Origin: CAYOBW01 sp964402115
Lineage (GTDB): Bacteria; Verrucomicrobiota; Kiritimatiellia; UBA8416; CAYOBW01
Assembly: GCA_964402115.1 (NCBI GenBank)
Contig: CAYOBW010000279.1
Coordinates: 1 to 9,770, forward strand
Length of the DNA stretch: 9,770 nt
Reading direction: 5' to 3'
Shown here: positions 1 to 5,540 of the stretch, one piece after another
Layout: every line of letters starts with the position of its first letter
Numbering within the stretch: position 1 is the first letter of the stretch
Notes under the pieces: generated by a model
Databases searched by the model: none
Told to the model about the DNA's origin: nothing
What the model saw: the letters and a program-made list of their open reading frames with translations, nothing else
Translations under genes and position numbers: made by a program

Positions 1-609
1 AGGCGGTGGCCGTGGACGGGCCGCCGTTGACCGTGGTGACCGTGAGCGTGAAGTCAACCCCCTCGCGCGGGTTCGTGCTGCTGGTGGCGATCTCGCACGA
101 GGGTTCGATGAGGGTCTTGGAACTCTTGTAGCCGGCCACGTTGTCGCCGATGTTGTCGATGCTGCGGGCGTTGTCGCGGGTGGATGTGCCGGTGGTCCCG
201 GTCCAGTGTTTCACGTCGGGGTTGGAGAAATGCGGCACGCGGGTCCCGATGTAGGACATGAGGCTGCCATACGTGGTGCCGTTGGCGTTCTTCCAATAGT
301 GGCCGGAGGAGTACGAATAGACGCCGGCCGAGTTGTGCGCGCAACCGAGGTTGTGGCCGACCTCGTGGGGCCAGACGCCGGAGACCGTGTCGTAGTAGTT
401 CGCCGAGAACGCCTGACCCGAGTTACCGCTGGTGCTGGTCAACTGCATGGCGATGCCCAGCATGCCCGCGTCGTCGCGGTCGCTGATCAAGGCCACGATA
501 TCGGCGCCCGTGTCGGAGCGCACATCGGCCACCGTGTCATTGCCGGCCACCCAGCCCAACTCGGTGGCGAGGTTGCCGGAGGCGGTGTGGCCGACTTCGC
601 GCGCCTGGA
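1..609. repeat. Exact direct repeat, copy 1 (gene A catalytic core and DUF11 start)
   Basis: I compared this stretch base by base with 3585-4193 (offset 3584) and found no mismatch in 609 bp; the first difference is at 610 (t here, c at 4194). It extends past the left edge. It covers the codons for the HEVGHNLGCAH zinc site, the Met-turn and the start of the DUF11-like segment. Confidence 0.95.
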
Positions 610-1396
610 TCAACCGCATCCGGTGGGCGATGTCGCTGCGGCTGAAGTTGCCGTTCTCTCCGTTGATCGCCGACTGGGCCAGGGCCACGATATCGGAGCG
701 GCCGCCGGCCTTTTCGCGGGCTGCCGCGGTGTAGATCATCAGCACGTCGATCGTGACGGCTGTCACCAGCGCCTCCGGCGCCGTGGCGTTGTCGGCCGCT
801 ACCCCCGTGGCCATCGGCGCCGCCGCGGTGGCGCTCGCCTCAACCGCGTTGCTGACCGCGCCCGTTCCGTTGCCCTTCAGTTTCTCCGGATCGAACTGGC
901 GCACTTCGCTGCTGCCGTCGCTCCGCGAGAGAAGTTCGAAATGCCCTTTCCCCGGCGAGATCACAGCCAGCACCAGGGAGTCACCCACCGCCGTCAGCGT
1001 CGCCGCGCCCAGCGCATCGTCCAGCGTGTGCCCGTGCCAGCAGTAATTGCGTGTCCCGTGCCGGTCCAACTTGTTCCACTCGACGGTCAGGGCGAGGTCG
1101 GGGAAGAGGTTCACCAACGATTGGGTGCCCGGCTCCGACGCGGGGGTAGGCAGCGCCGCGGCGTCGACGCGTACCGGCCGCGACCGGACGATGAGCGGCG
1201 AGGCTGCCGTGGCAGCGGGGGCGGCGGCAGCAGGGCTTGCGGCCAGGCTCGGCGGCGGGTCGAGGAGCAGCGGGCGAGGGGCCCCCAGGACGCTCACGGC
1301 GGTCAGTCCGAGGCCGAGGCTGGCGAGAGGCCGACATAGCCACCGCGTCACGCGTAGCGGGCGTCCAGCTTCGGGACGTTCACGAGGGGCTTTCAT
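1..1396 (-). CDS. Secreted reprolysin-like zinc metalloprotease with DUF11-like segment, N-terminal 465 residues (partial; gene A)
   Basis: I translated this frame by hand from the ATG at 1396 to the left edge and found no stop or frameshift; the 3' end is outside the window. Residues 1-39 form a signal peptide: basic start, hydrophobic core LASLGLGLTAV, likely cleavage after VLGA. A pro-region of about 180 residues follows, with one central Cys (C119 in NYCWHG). The catalytic domain starts near ITIDVLMIYT-like sequence (TVTIDVLMIYTAAAREKAGG region) and carries the zinc motif HEVGHNLGCAH at residues 344-354 and a Met-turn LMSY near residue 380. Both are typical of M12B (reprolysin-type) proteases. 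A DUF11-like segment begins near residue 434. The gene is a paralogue of the adjacent gene B: residues 264-465 are identical even at DNA level, while the first 263 differ by many substitutions and two compensating one-codon indels. The start overlaps the upstream stop (ATGA), so translation is probably coupled. If it follows gene B, a repeat passenger should lie beyond the left edge. Substrate unknown. Confidence 0.9.
   Translation of the reverse strand, partial: MKAPRERPEAGRPLRVTRWLCRPLASLGLGLTAVSVLGAPRPLLLDPPPSLAASPAAAAPAATAASPLIVRSRPVRVDAAALPTPASEPGTQSLVNLFPDLALTVEWNKLDRHGTRNYCWHGHTLDDALGAATLTAVGDSLVLAVISPGKGHFELLSRSDGSSEVRQFDPEKLKGNGTGAVSNAVEASATAAAPMATGVAADNATAPEALVTAVTIDVLMIYTAAAREKAGGRSDIVALAQSAINGENGNFSRSDIAHRMRLIQAREVGHTASGNLATELGWVAGNDTVADVRSDTGADIVALISDRDDAGMLGIAMQLTSTSGNSGQAFSANYYDTVSGVWPHEVGHNLGCAHNSAGVYSYSSGHYWKNANGTTYGSLMSYIGTRVPHFSNPDVKHWTGTTGTSTRDNARSIDNIGDNVAGYKSSKTLIEPSCEIATSSTNPREGVDFTLTVTTVNGGPSTATA
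1393..1396 (-). promoter_or_regulatory. ATGA stop/start overlap between genes B and A
   Basis: This repeats the arrangement at 4977-4980. The stop of gene B and the start of gene A overlap in ATGA, preceded on the minus strand by GTGCTGATCGTCCG, one base different from the other junction. No Shine-Dalgarno site is seen, so reinitiation coupling is again inferred. Confidence 0.8.
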
Positions 1397-1965
1397 CGGA
1401 CGATCAGCACCGTACCCGGCAGCGGCTTGTTCATCTGCAGCGCGACATCGTTCCCGTCACCGCCCCGATACGTGATGCGTAACAGGATGTCTTCGACCCT
1501 GACCACGCCACCCTCCGGAACGCCGCCGAAGGTCCCGTCGATCGGCTCGACGCCGTCATTTGCCAACACGACGAACGGCACGTCATCCGGCGGAACGTAC
1601 CCGTTGAGCAGCTTGACGTCAAGGCTGGCGCCGTCGATGCTGATCGTCCCGCTGACCGCGAGTTGATCGTACCCGGCGCCGGGCAGCGTCCCGCCGATGT
1701 CGAGCGCGAGGGTTCCCCGCAGGATCGTGGCGCCAACCGTCAGCCGGCCGGCCGATGCGCCGGGTGCGCCGGGCGCGACGGTGCCGCCGGCTTCGACCGC
1801 CAGGGCGCCGGTGATGCTCCCCGTGCCGCCCAGCGTGCCGCCGGTCACCGTGTACGCTCCCCCGCCCGTGTGCGAACCGTTCACCAGCAACGTGCCCGCC
1901 TCGACCGTCGTCACGCCGCTGAAGGTATTGGTCCCGCTGAGGGTCAGCGTGCCGGCGCCGGTCTT
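1393..1965 (-). repeat. C-terminal module shared with gene C (copy in gene B)
   Basis: Residues 1006-1195 of gene B match residues 1363-1549 of gene C: LLVNGSHTGGGAYTV, VEAGGTVAPGA, ASAGRLTVG, ILRGTLAL, YVPPDDVP and ITYRGGDGND, ending PGTVLI(V/L)R. Gene B is 3 residues longer because of a 9-bp tandem duplication (1757-1765 and 1766-1774) giving APGAPGASAG instead of APGASAG. Confidence 0.9.
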
Positions 1966-4900
1966 GGTGAGGCTGCCGGCGCCGGAGAGCGTGCCGCCGA
2001 AGGCGGACGAGCTGTCGCCGCTGCCGATCGTCAACGCGCCGCCGCCCACGAGAATGGCGCCGCTGCCGGTCACGGAGTCGAAGGTCTGGGCCTGGCCGTT
2101 CAGGTCCAGTCTGCCGTTCAGGTTCACCACGATGTCGTTGCCGGACTTGATGCGGTCGTCCCCGTTGACCAGCCGCAGGATGTTGTCGCTCAGAACCGTC
2201 GTGCCGGTGTAGCTGTTGGCCCCGCGCAACTCCACCACGCCGGTCGGGGAGGCGCCGTTATAGTAGATCTCGAGGGTCTGATCGCCGGAGATGACGCCGC
2301 CAATGGCCAGCGTTCCGCCGCTGGCGGCGCCGTTGTTGAGGCCGTCCAGCCCGCTGCCGGACCCGAGTACGACGTCGCAGTTGACGGTGCCGATCCCGCT
2401 CGTGCCCGTGTATTGAATGCCGGCCCCGCCGCCGTTGCTGAGCGTCAAGGCGCCGGCGCCGGAGATGGTGGAATCGTCGGTTGTCAGCGCCACGGTCTTG
2501 ACCGTCTCGGTCTGGCCGTTCATGTTCAGCGTGCCGCCGGTGAGGGACACCGTGCCGCTGGCTCCGTCGTAGATCTGGTCCCCGCCGCTGCCGGACAGGG
2601 TCACGGTGGAACCGGCGTCGAGCTTGCCGATGCCCGTCACGGCATGGACGGTGGCGCTGCTGGCCTTGTTCAGGATGACGGACCCGGCGTTGGCGTTAAC
2701 GTAAAGGATCAGGCTGCTGTTGTCCGTTGTGCCGCCCAGCGTCAGGCTTTGGGCGCCGGACTTGTAGAGATTGCCTGCCGTGATCGCGGCATTGCACGTA
2801 CACGCTTTTGTGGCGGCGTTCAACGTGGGCGTGCCGGGGCTGACGTCGAAAGCACACCCGACGCTGGCGCAGTCGGTGAGTGTGCCGCCGTCGAAGTTGA
2901 ATGCGTCCAGGGTCGTGGCGATGGTTCCCCCGCTCAGGTTGAGCGTGCCGCCGGACATGAGGATCCGCGAGCCTCCGGAGCTGCCTTGCGCGAGGATGCC
3001 GTTGCATTTGATGGTGCCGCCGCTCAGGTTGATCCGGCCCGTATTGCCGCTCCGGTTGATGGTGATGTCGTCGTTGACGGTCAGCGTCCCCGATCCGAAA
3101 TTCAACACGCCATCCCCGTTCAGGTCCGCGGGGTAGTTGGGGTCCCCCGAATCCACGCCCACCTTCAGGCCGCTGACCATGAGCGTGCCGGCGTTGTAGG
3201 TGCACGTTCCGCCTTCCCCGATATACGCGGCAACGGCGCTGCCGGGCAGGCCGTTGTGCCAGTTGCCCGAGGTGTTCCAACTGGCGGCGCCGCCGTTCCA
3301 ATACGTCTCGGTGGTCGTCGCCGACTTGGGGACGACCGTGACGCTGTCCTCGTTGTTGTACACATCGAAATCGACAAAGCCGGTCCCGGCCGAGGTGACT
3401 TTCGCGCTGGGTGAGAGGGAGTCTCCCGCGGAGCCGCTTTTGGCGCGTACGGTGAGCACGAGGGTCTTCTTGACGCCGTCGGAATAGTCCGGCACATCCC
3501 AGACCTTGGTGCTGGTGCTGAAGGCCGATCCGCCGTTGTGCGAGACGAGTGTGAGCTGGCTGGGGAGGCTGACGGTGATCTTGCAGGCGGTGGCCGTGGA
3601 CGGGCCGCCGTTGACCGTGGTGACCGTGAGCGTGAAGTCAACCCCCTCGCGCGGGTTCGTGCTGCTGGTGGCGATCTCGCACGAGGGTTCGATGAGGGTC
3701 TTGGAACTCTTGTAGCCGGCCACGTTGTCGCCGATGTTGTCGATGCTGCGGGCGTTGTCGCGGGTGGATGTGCCGGTGGTCCCGGTCCAGTGTTTCACGT
3801 CGGGGTTGGAGAAATGCGGCACGCGGGTCCCGATGTAGGACATGAGGCTGCCATACGTGGTGCCGTTGGCGTTCTTCCAATAGTGGCCGGAGGAGTACGA
3901 ATAGACGCCGGCCGAGTTGTGCGCGCAACCGAGGTTGTGGCCGACCTCGTGGGGCCAGACGCCGGAGACCGTGTCGTAGTAGTTCGCCGAGAACGCCTGA
4001 CCCGAGTTACCGCTGGTGCTGGTCAACTGCATGGCGATGCCCAGCATGCCCGCGTCGTCGCGGTCGCTGATCAAGGCCACGATATCGGCGCCCGTGTCGG
4101 AGCGCACATCGGCCACCGTGTCATTGCCGGCCACCCAGCCCAACTCGGTGGCGAGGTTGCCGGAGGCGGTGTGGCCGACTTCGCGCGCCTGGACCAACCG
4201 CATCCGGTGGGCGATGTCGCTCCGGCTGAAGTTGCCGTTCTCCGCGTTGACCGCTGCCTGGGCCTTGGCCACGATGTCGGAGCGGCCGCCCGCCTTGTCG
4301 CGGGCTTTCGCAGTGTAGACCATCAGCACATCGATCGTGACGGCTGTCACCAGCGCTTCCGGGGGCGCGGTGGCGTCGGTTCCCACCCCCGTGGCCGCCG
4401 CCGGGGCGTTGGCGCTGGCCTCGACCTCGTTGCTGACCACGCACGCGCCGTTGCCCTTCAGCTTCTCCGGATCGAACTGGCGGACCTCGCTGGTGCCGTC
4501 GCTTCGCGAGAGAACCTCGAAGCGACCCTGCGCCGGCGAGTTCACTTCCAGGATCATGGAGTCGCCCACCACCGTCAGCGTCGCCGCGCCCAGCGCATCG
4601 TCCAGCGTGCGCCCGTGCCAGCAGTAGTTGCGCGCCCCGTGCCGGTCCAGCTTGTCCCATGCGACGGTCAGGGCAAGGTCGGGGAAGAGGTTTACCAGCG
4701 ATTGGGTGCCGGGCTCCGACCCGGGAGTGGGCAGGGCCGCGGCGTCGACGCGTACCGGCCGCGACCGGACGATCAGCGGCGCGGTCGCCGTGGCAACGGG
4801 GGAGGGGGCCACGGCGCTTGCGGCCGGGCTCGGCAGCGGGTCGAGGATCAGCGGGCGGGGCGCGCCCAGGGCGCCGCCCACGGCGGCCAGTCCGAGGCCA

Positions 4901-4980
4901 AGGCCGGCAAGCGGACCGCACAGACGCGGCGACCCGCGCGTCGGTCGGCCAGCCCAGGATTGTGGCAGATGAGCTTTCAT
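1393..4980 (-). CDS. Secreted reprolysin-like zinc metalloprotease with DUF11-like domain and PATR repeat passenger (gene B)
   Basis: This is a complete 1195-residue exported protein. Residues 1-40 are a signal peptide (hydrophobic core LAGLGLGLAAVGGALGA). A pro-region to about residue 205 contains C120. The catalytic domain, about 210-430, begins near TIDVLMVYTAKARDKAGG, has the zinc site HEVGHNLGCAH at 344-354 (ligands H344, H348, H354; catalytic base E345) and the Met-turn methionine M380. A DUF11-like beta-sandwich covers about 434-555. The passenger starts at Y560 (YWNGGAASWNTSGNW) and is rich in Gly, Thr, Ser and Asn. It holds a dockerin-like loop DLNGDGVLNF (619-628), one degenerate PATR-like stretch near GVVELRGANSYTGTT, and one clear PATR unit (1000-1035). 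The tail ends GGDGNDVALQMNKPLPGTVLIVR-like sequence with no beta-barrel, PEP-CTERM or LPXTG anchor. The start at 4980 is chosen because it overlaps the upstream stop in ATGA, exactly as at the next junction. A surface or extracellular protease is inferred; the substrate is not deducible. Confidence 0.93.
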   Translation of the reverse strand: MKAHLPQSWAGRPTRGSPRLCGPLAGLGLGLAAVGGALGAPRPLILDPLPSPAASAVAPSPVATATAPLIVRSRPVRVDAAALPTPGSEPGTQSLVNLFPDLALTVAWDKLDRHGARNYCWHGRTLDDALGAATLTVVGDSMILEVNSPAQGRFEVLSRSDGTSEVRQFDPEKLKGNGACVVSNEVEASANAPAAATGVGTDATAPPEALVTAVTIDVLMVYTAKARDKAGGRSDIVAKAQAAVNAENGNFSRSDIAHRMRLVQAREVGHTASGNLATELGWVAGNDTVADVRSDTGADIVALISDRDDAGMLGIAMQLTSTSGNSGQAFSANYYDTVSGVWPHEVGHNLGCAHNSAGVYSYSSGHYWKNANGTTYGSLMSYIGTRVPHFSNPDVKHWTGTTGTSTRDNARSIDNIGDNVAGYKSSKTLIEPSCEIATSSTNPREGVDFTLTVTTVNGGPSTATACKITVSLPSQLTLVSHNGGSAFSTSTKVWDVPDYSDGVKKTLVLTVRAKSGSAGDSLSPSAKVTSAGTGFVDFDVYNNEDSVTVVPKSATTTETYWNGGAASWNTSGNWHNGLPGSAVAAYIGEGGTCTYNAGTLMVSGLKVGVDSGDPNYPADLNGDGVLNFGSGTLTVNDDITINRSGNTGRINLSGGTIKCNGILAQGSSGGSRILMSGGTLNLSGGTIATTLDAFNFDGGTLTDCASVGCAFDVSPGTPTLNAATKACTCNAAITAGNLYKSGAQSLTLGGTTDNSSLILYVNANAGSVILNKASSATVHAVTGIGKLDAGSTVTLSGSGGDQIYDGASGTVSLTGGTLNMNGQTETVKTVALTTDDSTISGAGALTLSNGGGAGIQYTGTSGIGTVNCDVVLGSGSGLDGLNNGAASGGTLAIGGVISGDQTLEIYYNGASPTGVVELRGANSYTGTTVLSDNILRLVNGDDRIKSGNDIVVNLNGRLDLNGQAQTFDSVTGSGAILVGGGALTIGSGDSSSAFGGTLSGAGSLTKTGAGTLTLSGTNTFSGVTTVEAGTLLVNGSHTGGGAYTVTGGTLGGTGSITGALAVEAGGTVAPGAPGASAGRLTVGATILRGTLALDIGGTLPGAGYDQLAVSGTISIDGASLDVKLLNGYVPPDDVPFVVLANDGVEPIDGTFGGVPEGGVVRVEDILLRITYRGGDGNDVALQMNKPLPGTVLIVR
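1876..1983 (-). repeat. PATR unit of gene B (hybrid of gene C units 1 and 6)
   Basis: Residues 1000-1035. The first half, GAGSLTKTGAGTLTL, matches unit 1 of gene C. The second half, TLLVNGSHTGGGAYTV continuing beyond it, matches unit 6. This is the only clear PATR unit in gene B. Confidence 0.85.
1965..3303 (-). repeat. Passenger N-module shared with gene C (copy in gene B)
   Basis: Residues 560-1006 of gene B align without net indel with residues 47-493 of gene C (446 residues between the YWNG tyrosine and the first PATR lysine in both). Shared landmarks are GGTCTYNAGTL, SGLKVGVDSGD, LNGDGVLNF, ITINRSGN, DAFNFDGGTLTDCAS, ATKACTCNAA and NLYKSGAQSLTLGGTTDN. The DNA is clearly homologous but diverged, unlike the exact 609-bp repeat. 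Confidence 0.9.
3585..4193. repeat. Exact direct repeat, copy 2 (gene B catalytic core and DUF11 start)
   Basis: This is the partner of 1-609, identical at every base. To the right (4194-4980 versus 610-1396) the paralogues diverge sharply: I counted 17 differences in the first 141 bases. Confidence 0.95.
4977..4980 (-). promoter_or_regulatory. ATGA stop/start overlap between genes C and B
   Basis: The TGA stop of gene C (4979-4977) and the ATG start of gene B (4980-4978) share bases within ATGA. No convincing Shine-Dalgarno sequence sits at normal spacing upstream (the preceding minus-strand bases read GTGCTGATCCTCCG). Termination-reinitiation coupling is therefore the likely mode of starting gene B. 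Confidence 0.8.
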
Positions 4981-5540
4981 CGGAGGATCAGCACCGTACC
5001 CGGCGGCGACCTGTCGACCTGCAGCGCGATATCGTTGCCGTCGCCGCCCCGGTAGGTGATCCGCAACAGGAGGTCGTCGACCGGGGTCGCGCTGCCCTCC
5101 GGCATGCCCCTGAAAGCGCCCTCGATCGGATCGGTACCGTCATTCGCCAGCACGACGAGCGGTACGTCATCGGGCGGCACGAACCCATTCAGCAACTTGA
5201 CCTGAAGACGGGCGCCGCCGAGGCTGACCGTCCCGTTGACGGCGAGCTGATCGTGCTCGGCGCCGGGCAGCGCACCGCCGATTTCGAGCGCGAGGGTCCC
5301 CCGCAGGATCGTGCTGCCCACGGTCAGCCGGCCGGCCGACGCGCCGGGCGCGACGGTGCCGCCGGCCTCGACCGTCAGGGCGCTGGCGGTGGTTCCCGCC
5401 CCGCCCAGTGTGCCGCCGGATACGGTGTAGGCGCCGCCGCCCGTGTGCGAACCGTTCACCAGCAGCGTGCCCGTGCCGACCGTCGTCAAGCCGCTGTACG
5501 TGTCGACGCCGGTGAGGGTGAGCGTGCCCGTGCCGGTCTT
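4977..5540 (-). repeat. C-terminal module shared with gene B (copy in gene C)
   Basis: Residues 1363-1549 of gene C, homologous with 1393-1965. Both modules end at the same ATGA overlap with a downstream protease gene, so homology continues through the gene junction. Confidence 0.9.

Noticed and set aside
1393..1425. LPGTVL at the end of gene B as a sortase signal
   Set aside because: The residues are L-P-G-T-V, not LPXTG, and no hydrophobic segment or basic tail follows. Gene C has PPGTVL at this place.
1663..3414. Long plus-strand open frame of 583 codons opposite gene B
   Set aside because: It is a shadow of strong GC-biased codon use in the minus-strand gene. The product is low-complexity (Ala, Gly, Val, Arg, Asp rich) and matches no family I know. 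The minus-strand frame has recognisable domains, a signal peptide and conserved paralogues.
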